Below the pieces are notes generated by a model. The model saw nothing but the letters and a program-made list of their open reading frames with translations, had not been told where the DNA came from and did no database searches. Both the position numbers and the translations under genes were made by a program. DNA of 64,000 bases from Isoetes taiwanensis (Eukaryota > Streptophyta > Lycopodiopsida > Isoetales > Isoetaceae), in assembly GCA_021234155.1 (NCBI GenBank), contig JAJEKV010000013.1, forward strand, positions 372,001 to 436,000. The letters are read 5' to 3'. Of the stretch, positions 12,140 through 22,639 are shown in pieces (positions within the stretch are counted from its first letter, which is position 1; each line of letters begins with the position of its first letter).

Positions 12140-13340
12140 GCTGAGCAGATTGTTCTTAAAGTGTGGGGAGTTGCAGCAGTCCCGCCAGATCGTGCTCAAG
12201 CGGTGGGGCATAGGTCCCCCGCGGTCGTAGTCGGTAGCGGTGGGGCACCCGTGTGGAGAGGCGTGGGTGCAGGGGAGCCTCCCACCGGAGATGCATGAGC
12301 AGGGGCGGTGGTGAGTCTACTTCCTCGTCCCGAGTGTCTGTCCCGATGGAAAAATGAGTAACCAGGTGCAGACCCCATTCCTCAACCAGCAGATAATCCA
12401 CCACACTGGAGCCGCCCCCTTGGTTCTCCTGTCTACAAGTGTAGCCGCTAGAAGACGGCCATTGCACCAACCCATTACAGATAACCAGGTCAAAGATACT
12501 ACCCAGCAACAGCAACTGCCTGCCATAGCGCGAAATATGGCTGTCATCTGATATCCTTGACCAAGCCACCTCTGTGGGGTTCAACTGCAAGACGTCCTCT
12601 GCCAGGGGCTCAAATTTTGGAACCTTTCGGCTCTGTGCGTGCATTAAAGTCGCCAAGCAAAGATAACCCCGCCTAACCGTTTGTCTTTAGATGTCATCAT
12701 ATAGATCGACATAAGGCTCCAATCGATCCACATCTGAATGAGTGTTATAGAAGTTGCTCTCGGCATGTGGAAAGTAGCATGCTGCTATGAGGAGAGTGTC
12801 GCCACTGTCATGTTGCACGCGCACCCACAAGTAACGATTGTACCTGCCCTGCGTTTTGTGCAACAAGACCGAAAGTGCCTCAAGGTTGCCGCGGTAGTAG
12901 CGAGGCAACCCGCCATGCCCTCGCTTGCACTGGCACTCATTGAACACCGAAAATGCGATAGCCCAGGAGGTTCCGGCGATGTCAGGCCTCGCGATGCTCC
13001 CATGTTTCCATGAGGAAAATGAGATCCATATCCGGTGCAATAGAGTTGAGACTCTCGCCTTTCTGCCGGGGAAGCCCAAACGGTTCAAAGACACCATCCG
13101 AGGCATAGTTCCTATTTCTTCGGCATTGATGTGGGCCTTCGATGATCTGCCCGGTTCTGCGGGGGGCGGTGTCGCGGTGCAGCGCCCGGCCGGGGCGGGA
13201 AGGCGAGGAGGAGGTGCGATAGGGGCAGCGGCGCGGCGGCGGCGGCGGGGAAGTAATGACGGCGCGTTACCTCGGCAACCTCGGTGGCCCGGCACGAAAA
13301 TCGCGGCTTGCCCCGGACAAGGCTGCAGCCCCCTCTGACG
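12140..13340 (-). pseudogene. LINE ORF2 endonuclease, broken
   Basis: The apurinic/apyrimidinic-type endonuclease at the front of ORF2 would nick target DNA. Reading right to left: ISFSSWKHGS near 13020, LPRYYRGNLEALSVLLHK near 12900-12850, RYNRYLWVRVQ, AACYFPHAESNFYNTHSD near 12790-12730, the DFNART block near 12655-12635, and a C-terminal SSVVDYLLVEEWG near 12400-12360. The same protein block appears at 31767-32180, with DFNARTG intact there. A frame change separates 12690 from 12650. Confidence 0.75.
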
Positions 13341-14850
13341 GGCGTCCACGACTGGGCCAGCTGCTGCCGGCGGGACTCCTGTTGCATCGGGGTGAGATCC
13401 TGGTCAACATACAGAGCAGTCCCCTTCAGTTGCCTACTCTGACGCAGGATGGCCTCCCGTACTCGCATGTTTGCCACCGTGAAGGTGACAACACGCGGGC
13501 GATCTGTGCGTTGAGCCCCAAGGCGGCTCGCTCTAGCAATGTGTACCGCAGTCAGGAATGCCATTCGAGATAGGATCTCATCCCGAATAAGCGGTGAGAT
13601 CCTCTCCCCGCCTCCTCTCAGAGTCCACGCACCACCACATTATGGCGTCGGCGGGCCTGCTCCTGCTGCTCACTAAGTCGAGGGGCAACATTAGCCGTCC
13701 CAGCAGGTGACCTTTGCTGGTCGGGTGTGGGGCTGCTCACGCCGGGCGGTGTGGTGTCGCGAGATGGAGGAGGTGGCGGCGTCCCGCCACTGTTTGGCGA
13801 CACGTGAAATTTGGGGGCACGCGGCGCTTGGGTCGTTTGTTTGCGACCTCTGGCGCTCGAGCTCGGGAGCCTAGCTCCCCGTTGGAATCTCTCACGCTTG
13901 GCCAACTCATTTTGTGCAAGGTCGCGGTGTTCATGGACCCTGAGCAAACTGAGGGGTAAAAGCATGTTAGGGTGTCCCTTAAAAGTATTATTTAGTGACC
14001 AAAAAGTACCTAAAAAAGGTACCCGTGGACTGGATAATTTTACACGTAATATCTCAATAAAAGTTACATTTTAGAACTTTTATATATATTTTGGTCTCCG
14101 GTAGCATTATCTTTATCTTAACTTTGAATATTAATGCGTCCTTGACTTTTATTTTGGACTTTTGTACTAGTTTTAATGAAAATAAAAATGAGAAAGTACC
14201 CAGTTCTGAAGTACCTAGTGTATGTACTTTTGCAGGTTCCAAAAGTGGTACACCCTAACATGCTTTTACCCGGAGGCCGCTGCCTTGCTGGGCAATGGTT
14301 GCTTTGAGCTCCTGGATCTCCTGATCTTGTGTCTCAGCCCTACTCTGCAGGGTTCTTAGCTCTGCCTGGTTGGCTTCGACGATGGCTCGGACGTTCCGTA
14401 TCACGGCGGCATACCCCTCAGCTTCCGACTTGAGGCGGGAAATAGTTGCCACTGTATCCTGCTCAACACCCTGCTTGTCGCATGCCATAGTCTCCACGGT
14501 GGTGAGGAGGGAATCCACGCGAGCTCGCAAGTCGGCAAGGCCACCTTATCTGTTGCCTCTCAAAGTGGGCCAAAGCGAAGCCCGATCTTCTAACTTCTTT
14601 GCATCACGGGTCTCCATGTCTGTAACCGTTGCCTTTCCACGCCAAAGCTGTCTTTTAAGCACATGGGATCTTTGAGGGCTGTATCTCTGGCTGTCAATCC
14701 ACGCAATCCGGGTTACGTTATTCTCGATCTGTTCCTCCATTTGTTTCATGGCCCTCGTCTGCTTTGTATGAAGCTTGGCGACCTTCATCCATCTCCCAAG
14801 CCAATCTCGTAGATTGGGCCTTCGCCCGGGCTTCCCTCCTTCACGCACAT
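13112..14850 (-). pseudogene. LINE ORF1, broken and interrupted by a MITE
   Basis: Minus-strand pieces resemble an ORF1 nucleic-acid-binding protein. 14848-14546 is a charged, probably coiled segment starting MREGGKPGRR. 14530-14272 is a clear coiled coil (VDSLLTTVETMACDKQGV...QDQEIQELKATIAQQ). After the inserted MITE, 13965-13618 is Pro/Arg-rich and ends RRRHNVVVRGL. 13564-13330 contains TFTVANMRVREAILRQSRQL then GTALYVDQDLTPMQQESRRQ, which matches the C-terminal domain of L1-like ORF1 proteins. Such proteins form trimers on the element RNA. The break at 13616 and the insertion make it non-functional. Confidence 0.65.
13954..14271. mobile_element. MITE copy B inserted in LINE ORF1
   Basis: A 318-bp AT-rich block bounded by a perfect 22-bp terminal inverted repeat (13954-13975, starting gggtaaaagcatgttagg, and its complement at 14250-14271). 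It sits between two halves of the GC-rich LINE ORF1, so it inserted after the LINE. The interior matches the element at 139-442. No convincing target duplication is visible (GAG on the left, GGA on the right), so the superfamily is undecided. Confidence 0.85.
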
Positions 14851-14929
14851 TTTGAGTATGCTAGGATCTGGAAGGCCTTATTGGCGCGCCATGGGTCGCC
14901 TAGAGGCCTAGAGAGACTGCTAGTGTGTT

Positions 14930-15290
14930 GAGAGAGAGCAGGGAGGAAGATAGGGAAGGAGGGCTAGAGAGATAGAGGGAGGCTAGAGAGATAGAGCAGG
15001 GATGAAGATAGGATGTAGAAAGAGGGAGTAGGCTAGAGGGATTGAGCAGAGAGGAAGAAGATAAGAGAGAAAGTGAGGTAAGAGAAGGCTAGAGAGAGAA
15101 TGTGCTATGCTATAGGATGTAGAAAGAGGGAGTAGGCTAGAGGGATTGAGCAGAGAGGAAGAAGATAAGAGAGGGCTAGAGAGAGAAAGTGAGGTAAGAG
15201 AGGGCTAGAGAGAGAATGTGCTATGCGCTAGAGAGAGAATGTGCTATGCGCTAGAGAGAGAATGTGCTATGCGCTATAAATGGTTGGAAT
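14930..15290. repeat. Purine-rich tandem repeats
   Basis: A block made almost only of A and G with two nested tandem repeats. A unit of roughly 100 bp starting gatgtagaaagagggagtag occurs at about 15010 and 15116. A shorter unit of 24 bp, containing agagagagaatgtgctatg, is repeated three to four times between 15205 and 15280. It lies just upstream of the Helitron relic. Simple-sequence expansion is the likely origin. Confidence 0.7.
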
Positions 15291-15292
15291 GT

Positions 15293-15505
15293 TTGTTACA
15301 TATATCATTTGATGTGGTGTGCTTTGTGTCGTGCAATATTTGCATAGGAAGTGTAATGAGGCATTTATGTTGTGTTTCAGGTATAAAAAAAAGTTATCTC
15401 CCAGTACATGTATCATTTGATGTGGTGTGCTTTGTGTCGTGCAATATTTGCACATTTATGTTGTGTTTCAGGTATAAAAAAAAGTTATCTCCCAATAGAG
15501 GACCG
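15293..15505 (+). repeat. Tandem duplication with splice-acceptor-like ends
   Basis: Two nearly identical units (about 15297-15410 and 15411-15500) each contain atcatttgatgtggtgtgc, a tract tgttgtgtttcaggtat and a poly-A run before gttatctccca. The second copy lacks about 20 bp. The 'tttcag' looks like an intron end, so this may be duplicated intron from the Helitron gene that follows. No coding potential is seen in the unit itself. Confidence 0.5.
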
Positions 15506-16580
15506 TGAATGGTAAAGTCGAATCAGGTTAGTTATGTTATCTTAATTAGGCTATAGGGTGTTTATAACCCAATGTATTAGACATCATTTACATATGATTG
15601 AAAGCCATGGATGATGGTGATAGAGCGGTTGTAGAACTAAATAGAGAAAGGAATCGACGGATAGTTAGAGAACGCTACTCAAATTTACCGAATGAGGATA
15701 GAGAGAGGATACGAGAGAGAGCCAGGGGGGGGGGGAGACAACGTTATGCGAGAATGATAGATGATAGAGGGGTCACGTAGATAGAGGAAAGTGAAAGTTA
15801 CAGAGAGAACACGCAACATAGAAATGAGGGCCGATACGCAAATTTCTCAGAAGCACATAGGGAGAGGATACGATATAAAAGAAGAGAACGCTATGCCAGT
15901 TTATCAACTGATGCAGTGGCCATTGTACGCCAGAGGGACAGAGAACGTCACGCAAGTCGTCTGGACGAACTGGTCTCAAAATGCGAGAAAGAGCTCGACA
16001 ACGATCTGGTCAATTTTGGTCCGCATCTCCAATAAGCAAGGATCCAACAATTGCACATGCAGAACCTGCAAGTATTCCATCTAGTCAAACACACGTGCAT
16101 GAAGACGATTGCATGCCTATCATAGATGCAAATGTAGAACCATCAAGCGCACTGTCCAGTGAAGTGCACATGCATGTACATTGTAGGCTTAGAATGCAAA
16201 AAAGAGCTAGACAACATTCACAACAATCCCAAATCTCATATACCCTAAACCAAGACTTAACATCCACACGTGCAGCCTCAACAATTACGTCATGTGATCA
16301 ATCACACGTCCATGGCGAGCATACCACTCAAAGAATAGAACTACCATCTTTAACACATTGGCAGGCTCAGGCAAATCAAATGAAATTAGCAATATGTCGA
16401 AGTTATACAATGTGTACGTGGAGTAGACAGTGTACATACTATCAAATACCATTACTCAATGTTGAGAAGGATGGATTTTGTTGTAACAAATGGAGATGGC
16501 TACTACCCCCATTAACACTATTTCCTAATGCACGCCACATTCTTTATAATATGTAAGAGTTTGCTGAGTTATCATGAAAA

Positions 16581-17105
16581 GTGAATAAGTTGTTTTGTTT
16601 TAGCATCCTTGGAGTAACTGGTGAGTTTGTGAATTTAGAATTCCTTTTGTTGGTAACTATCACTAGACGAACATACCATAGAATACGTCCTACGATGGAG
16701 TCGGGACATCCAATACATTGGTATATATATGATGATTTGGAACATTATGCAGAGGCAGCTACTCGAAGATTGTCATTCCGATGGGTCACAATCGTTGGAT
16801 CAATCCTTAATGAACCTAATCCATTTATTGGATATCTCAAAACAATGGGGAGCATGCATATGCCTTCAGCGTATATAACAATTCAAGGATTAGTTGCAGG
16901 TGGTGAAATCGCAGCAATTGCAGATGGTAGTAATACGGCTGATATTGGATCCCGAGTTGCTGGTTTTTGGGCTCAAAGTGAGGGAGAACCAACTTTTATG
17001 AATATCCTTGATCCTATATATGAGCCTTTGCAATATCCATTATTTTTTCCACATGGAACTCCAGGATGGGGCCCCAATAATGAGTATGGCTTTACACAAC
17101 TCTAG
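16581..17105 (+). pseudogene. Helitron-like N-terminal domain, longest intact piece
   Basis: A 174-codon open frame. After a degraded start come HRIRPTMESGHPIHWYIYDD, PNPFIGYLKTMGSM and EPLQYPLFFPHGTPGWGPN, matching in order the N domain upstream of the Rep catalytic core in plant Helitron proteins. The frame is open because it is the least decayed part, not because it is a separate gene: the catalytic region that should follow is replaced by AT-rich DNA at 17371-18290. It cannot act as a replication initiator. Confidence 0.7.
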
Positions 17106-17370
17106 ACATTCCGATAGGTATTCTCCATGCAACTCTCCTTCCTGTTACAAATGTCCTAAATCAATCAGTGCAACCACACCTCTTGACTCAATGGGCTACG
17201 TCCAATACAAAAGACGGAGTGGGAATGATATGTGGATTGATTTATATAATGTATTCTTGCTCCACGAACTCGGTTGCCATCTCATGGTTGATGTTGCATC
17301 CACCGTACACGTTTTTTCTTACTTTTATGGCACATATATAAAGGATTCGATACTACAAAATTTCAAATAA

Positions 17371-18294
17371 CTCAATATAGTCATATGGCTACAGAATCAC
17401 TGTTGGTTTCTAACCAAGGAAGAATTAGTACTTAACATGATGCACACATTATAAGCTCACAACCAGGGAAAAAATTAAGCACACTATATGTTTTTCTATA
17501 AAAAAAATGGCTTGGCTACTTTTCAAAATCTTACAGTATTTTATGATATATATTTGGCTAAATTTATTATTATCATTAGATTTATATGTATTTGGAGTTG
17601 GCGAAACTTTTGAATTAAGTATTCCTTTAAACTTTCACTTGGTTAATTTTTCTAGGTAGAAAAGGCAAGAAATGTAAATTATGTAGTTTTAGATATATCG
17701 TACTACAATTACAAATAATAATCAACAATCCAGGAACATATGATAATATTAAAAAACTTATAATAGAATAGAATATAATAGCTTATAACATCCATAGTTT
17801 AAACTAGATTCAATGCAACAACACTCTTCTAGATATAGTGATCAAATTGTTTGAAAAAGATGTTATGCAACCAACTTGGGCATCTAGATGGATATTGGCC
17901 ATCTCTTACAATTCCTCTTTGAAGATGCATATCTGGTATATGAAATAGAAATTCATAGTCCAAAAAACTACTATCACTGATGATAACAGGTGGGCATATG
18001 TAAAAATATTTATTAAGAATTCATTTTTGTTTGGCAATGAATGATTTAATATATAGATATTGTAGTATAAAAAAAGGCTACTCCCTTTTTCTTTAAGGAA
18101 AAAGGGAAAAATAGTTTGGCTAATCCTAAAAAAATAATAAATTACTTGTTTTAACTATGGCTATTTTTTATTTTTTTTAAAGAAATCTTCTTCATAAAAA
18201 TCGCCGCAAAATTTGTCTAGACCCCTTAAAAAATCATCAATTGGCTATTAATAGCTACTAATTCTTTCCATGCTCGCAAAGTATAGGGAACGAT
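17371..18294. other. AT-rich DNA inside the Helitron relic
   Basis: About 900 bp of very AT-rich sequence with no coding signal, between the N-domain piece and the 18295-18516 piece. The Rep and early helicase coding region should be here, so this is either heavily decayed or replaced by an insertion. No terminal repeats were recognised. Confidence 0.5.
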
Positions 18295-18805
18295 GTGAAT
18301 CGTGATTCGACAGATACCTCCCATGACCATGCTTCGAGATCATCTCATAGGAATGAAATACAAGATTATTTAAAAGCGCGCTATCCCTCAGCCATGGAAA
18401 CATCTTGGCGAATTATGTCGTATGATGTAACAAACAAAACTCTTGCAGTTAAGTGCTTGCCCCTTCACTTTCCGCGCTTAAACACGAAATCATTATTGGA
18501 CCGATACTTTCTATGACCATTAGATCCCGCGTTCAATGCATGCGCATACATCCAGTGTTATGAACAATATACTTTGACACTGTGCACTTCTAGACTACTG
18601 CTAGAACCTGGAACTTACATGGAACAAGAGCAGGAGGGGGGCAAAAGTATGCTGGTGGGTATCAAATAAACGTGGTTCAGCACCCAGCACCAACAACCTT
18701 CATACTTTTTTTTTTCCACCCTTCACCAATTATAGTCTAACCTATTTGATGCCCGTCACTTCATATAGACCGTACCCGTTCTAATCATAACTACAATATG
18801 CCCAG

Positions 18806-20550
18806 CAGCGTTCTCAGCTTATGGGGAAAACATTGCCTGCCTGGAAAGCATGATCCAAGGTGTGCAGAATGCCTTAAAAATGCAACAAAGTGATCTAGTG
18901 TCCAAGAAGGAACTAGTTGCACAATCTCAGTCAAAGGGCACCTTCTTCTCGGCTGTAGAGCAGAAGTTGCCGACCATAAAGGACAATATTGCACGTCTTC
19001 AAGCCCTGTTAGATCCTAATGCAGGTGCCTCTGCTGAGATTCATTCTTTGGAGAGGGAGAAAGATATGGCAGAGTATATGTTGAAGTCCCTCCTTGAAAT
19101 GGGGGGTGGGCCAATAGATGAAACCATGGTACAACAGGTGGCTGCACTAACTGCTAACGAGTCCCCCTTGCAAAAGCCCAACAACACTTATAGAATGTCA
19201 CCAGGCTGAGGGAAATGACCAAGAGAAATGATCAGCTGGTCAGCATCACTCCAATACCATCCCGATTGCCAATTGGAGATGAGGAGAGATGCTCCACCTG
19301 TGGCCAGAATGATTACACCCTCAGCCTGCGGATGAAATGTGGACATCATTATCATGTGAGCTGCCTCAGTTTGATCATGGAAAAAACATGCTGCCTCGAG
19401 TGCTCAGAGACTATTCCCCGACTATTCCTACAGGGTTAGTGCAGGAATTGGGGAAGCAAGGAACAGTAAAGCAGGAAGTGTTATATGCTGGAGCATCTCA
19501 CAAAACCCAGAATGAGATAATTGATGTTGATGAGCATGTAGCCACAACTCCTGATAGCAACATGAAAAGGAAACAAGTTAATACACCAAGAAGTAAAAGG
19601 ACCCCAGGATCAGCAAAGCACAAGTCTACAAGGGTTCAAACTCCACAGCCAAGACATGGAAAAAAAGGTACATACCTATTTTTAGGGTCTCAATTTGAAT
19701 TGGCAACAGTAGAAGATGCTGTAGACATTGGACAGCAAGCTATCAGCAGTCTGCAACACATTGCAGCACCTGACAGCACAGTGCCGAAGACACCAATTCA
19801 TGCAGAATCTAAGGGAGATTCAAGTAGTCCTGATGATGCTGCCAATTATGTTGTAGTTCCAAATTCTGCAGCTGCCTCTACAAAGGCCTCCTCTAACACG
19901 GTTGCTGCAGGGAAGGAAAACGATGGCGAAGATGTCAACAAGCAGGTTCAGGCGGTTGTTTCCAAGGTCAATAGGTTGACACGGTCAAGGACCAGGAAGG
20001 TTGTGGAAGAACAGAGTGAGGGTGAGTCAGAAGTTGATCTTGATGAAGACGTCCCTATAGAAGTAGCATTTGGAAAAAAAAAAATAAGGCTAATGTAATT
20101 TTGCCATATGTATTTCAGGCAGGCAAACCTTGATTGCTCAAGACAACCCTAGACCATCAGCCAAAAGGTTTGTCTAAATAATTAATATATTTGATCCCTG
20201 TTTTCTTCCACCATGAATGTGCAAATTTTGTTTGGATAATTCATTCAACTTAGGCTTGAGTAAAAACTTGTCCGCAGAAAAAGAAGGCAGCCAATGGTTA
20301 TAATTAGTGAATCTAATGAAGAAGACAATGCCACTAAAGGAGTGCCAACACAACCTCTAACATACAAAAGGTGCCTGTTATCCTGTTATATTTCACCTTG
20401 TATATTCTCTACAAATTTCAGTTGGTAATTGGAGCACATCCTTGCATGCAGGAGAACAAGGCAGGTTGTGAATGATGAAATGGAGGATGAAGCACGGAAG
20501 GCCACTGCAAGGGTTACTGATAGCCAGGAAACACCAATACATTGGGGGTA
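18806..20550 (+). pseudogene. Coiled-coil plus RING-H2 protein gene, frame broken
   Basis: An exon starting near 18806 (after 'atgcccag') reads GENIACLESMIQGVQNALK and continues as a helical coiled coil to about 19130. After a short intron or frame change (acceptor-like 'cttatag' at 19193) comes LREMTKRNDQLVSITPIP and a RING-H2 finger at 19290-19403 with all eight ligands (CSTC...CGHHYHVSC...CLEC). Its spacing, CxxC-x12-CxHx2Hx2C-x9-CxxC, fits a ubiquitin E3 ligase. Just after it GACTATTCC is duplicated with a CC spacer (19409-19429), adding 11 bp; without it the frame runs on into the acidic/basic tail at 19432-20098. Three further exon-like blocks follow, near 20120-20168, 20279-20371 and 20452-20550, the last ending in a stop. 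Named family unknown. Confidence 0.55.
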
Positions 20551-21042
20551 GGGAGATAGAGGAGATAGAAAGGGGGTGTAATAGTGGGAATCCCATGGTA
20601 GTCGATCATAGCACTTATCTATCCTACAAGTACAAAACACATGGCAATAGTGCGAGTTCAACTCCTGCATGTTCTCAAACTGTCTAGTCGGATTAGCAAT
20701 TCTAATCTTTAAACGAGTGAGTTCAAGAAGACACAATATATATTCAATTTTTTGCATGTCTATAACTTAGATCTTCCAACTTAATGCAAAGTTTCTTCGT
20801 GATCACCTCCCCTGAACTCTAAATCTCTCAACAAAGTTTTAAACTGGCACAGACTTTCTTTTATGGTGGTTATATTTTGCACTATTTCTTTTTTTCACAC
20901 CGAGTATCTTTACACCCAACATCTTTTGCCTTGAGTCGAACAAAAGAAAGGTTCGCGGCGCCGCCTCGATAATTTTTTTGTACTTGTTATTGTTATTAAC
21001 AAATGGCCTCTAAACGAAGGGCATTTTGGTCAATGTGGTAAT

Positions 21043-21754
21043 GTAATGACCAGGAGCTTTAAATTATGGCATTATCCCCTTTAAATTATAGGACGGAATT
21101 TTGCCCCTGGTTTTGCGGAGCGGTGCCGCTTTTGAGACTTTCTCTGCTTGCCTGTTCTAAGATTTTTTTTTGGCAGATGAAGATGCGGCAAGTTTACCTT
21201 CATTCGAGCATCCTTCCTTCGGTTTCTCATGCGCAAATCTGAGGCGCAGGTCTGAGCACAGGTTTGAGGCGCAGATCTCCTTCTTTCCGTTGGCTTAGCA
21301 CCCTGTTAACTGTAAGTACCCTGTTTTTTGACCCAAATCATAGAAATGGAAGCGCCCAGTACTTGTGATGTGCCTCTATTTCTCTTCTATTCTTCCTTTT
21401 CTTTGTGGGTGTTGCGCCCATTCAACCAGAACAGGTATCTTCGTATTTTATTTTGTATCAGACCACTGTTTTTAGTGATTCAACACGAGGCTTTGATTTC
21501 TCGTTTTCTATTTAGATTCGTAAATCAACATAGGAGTAGGCAGGAGAAAGAAGGAGAAGGAGAAGCAAATGAAGAGCCCATATGCAAATTTGTCTGCCAG
21601 AGGGTCTAATCCCTTTCCGGCATTGGATTTCAAGCAATTTATTTTGCTTTTTGAATGATACACAAAGCATAAAGCTATAGAATGCTAGAAATTGTCTCAG
21701 AAAACTTCAGCAAGCTCTAAAGCCCGGAGGAAATTTAAAGCTCCAGGTCATTAC
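21043..21754. mobile_element. Possible inverted-repeat element
   Basis: GTAATGACCAGGAGCTTTAAATT (21043-21065 on the plus strand) recurs inverted at 21732-21754 with one mismatch in 23 positions. The 712 bp between them hold no recognised gene, though 21190-21610 has open-frame stretches and splice-like 'ggcag' sites. A DNA-transposon derivative is plausible. No target duplication was found. Confidence 0.45.
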
Positions 21755-21791
21755 GTCCGGTAATTTCCAGTGGTCGGACATTACGCCTGTA

Positions 21792-21880
21792 AAGGCTCTA
21801 GCGGCGCCGCCAGACTCGGCGGAGCACTCGCGGCTCCGCCGCTCGTGCATCACCTCGTCTGGCGGAGCCGCTAGAGCCTT
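21792..21880. repeat. GC-rich long hairpin
   Basis: Arms at 21792-21814 and 21858-21880 are 23 bp, complementary except for one position, and very GC-rich (AAGGCTCTAGCGG...). The loop itself contains further self-complementary CGGCGGAGC/GCTCCGCCG stretches, so a cruciform or stable RNA hairpin could form. It stands out strongly from AT-rich surroundings. Origin unknown; it may be the end of a GC-rich transposon. Confidence 0.6.
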
Positions 21881-21928
21881 ACCTAGTACATAATTTTTGT
21901 GGCTGATCAAATTCAAAGTTGTTTTCAC

Positions 21929-22587
21929 AAACACACAACTACCATTAATATTATTAACACAAACCATTGCATTTAACACATTTAAATTAAAATCCCCCTT
22001 AAACCCCCTTTGGTTTGGGTGCATATTCACACCTGGGTTACTCCGCAACGAGTCAGTTTGATAGGCATATTTGCCCTTTATTCCAAGATCTGGACCGTAC
22101 ATAGCGATCCTCGTTTGTGGGGTATGCATGTACAAGTTTTTGTATACTGTATATTAAAGTTTGCAAAATACTATAAGATTTGAGAGAATGTACTTAATGG
22201 TGTTAATTTTGTACATGTATTGTAAATATATTTTTGGGGCTCTCACGACGGGGTTACTCCCGCAACGAGAGCTGTCGGATAGGCATATTTGCCCTTTATT
22301 CCAAGATCTGGACCGTACATAGCGATCCTCGTTTGTGGGGTATGCATGTACAAGTTTTTGTATACTGTATATTAAAGTTTGCAAAATACTATAAGATTTG
22401 AGAGAATGTACTTAATGGTGTTAATTTTGTACATGTATTGTAAATATATTTTTGGGGCTCTCGCCGCCCCCACGTAACCCCCTCGTAGAATATGCACCCA
22501 AACCAAAGGGGGTTTAAGGGGGATTTTAATTTAAATGTGTTAAATGCAATGGTTTGTGTTAATAATATTAATGGTAGTTGTGTGTTT
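21929..22587. mobile_element. Element with 100-bp terminal inverted repeats
   Basis: The left arm 21929-22028 and right arm 22488-22587 are inverted copies that look identical over 100 bp. Between them, two near-identical tandem copies of a unit with 218-bp offset (about 22035-22252 and 22253-22462) fill the interior; both contain ccaagatctggaccgtacat. High identity of both the arms and the tandem units suggests a young insertion or ongoing homogenisation. It codes for nothing and must be non-autonomous. Mutator-like or foldback elements have such long arms, but no 9-bp target duplication was established. Confidence 0.75.
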
Positions 22588-22608
22588 ATTGTTATATATA
22601 AAAAAAAA

Positions 22609-22628
22609 TTGGGCCCTTCGGGCCCCAA
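22609..22628. repeat. Short GC hairpin
   Basis: TTGGGCCCTTCGGGCCCCAA follows a poly-A run directly after the long-inverted-repeat element. It forms an 8-bp stem with a short loop, with one bulged or mismatched base. Isolated; function unknown. Confidence 0.4.
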
Positions 22629-22639
22629 CCAAAGCAAAC

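Larger units (their letters stand above)
9716..14850 (-). mobile_element. LINE (non-LTR retrotransposon), decayed, near full length
   Basis: A minus-strand element with the order ORF1, endonuclease, reverse transcriptase, 3' tail. The 3' end lies next to the CACTA terminus at 9715, and its tail (complement of 9721-9775) recurs on the plus strand near 34568-34640. ORF1 and endonuclease parts recur at 31767-33185, so this is a family. The element is much richer in G and C, and in CpG, than its surroundings. Reading frames are broken many times and the reverse-transcriptase YxDD box is altered, so it cannot move on its own. A MITE (13954-14271) interrupts ORF1. Confidence 0.8.
15598..18516 (+). 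mobile_element. Helitron relic
   Basis: Pieces of a plant RepHel protein in the normal order, in several broken frames. 15598-15990 encodes repeated basic/acidic units such as RERYSNLPNEDRERIRERAR, typical of Helitron N-termini. 16430-16556 has a degenerate Cys/His region ending CCNKWRWLLPPLTLFPNAR (the familiar 'CCNxGKVxLPPLP' block). 16581-17105 is the Helitron-like N domain, with GHPIHWYIYDD and EPLQYPLFFPHGTPGW. 18295-18516 has NEIQDYLKARYPSAMETSW, a segment between Rep and helicase. The HUH Rep motif and the helicase motifs are missing. The terminal TC and hairpin-CTRR ends were not identified. Confidence 0.75.

Noticed and set aside
14880-15290. Centromeric or telomeric satellite
   Set aside because: The repeats are few, irregular and purine-rich, with no telomere-type unit.
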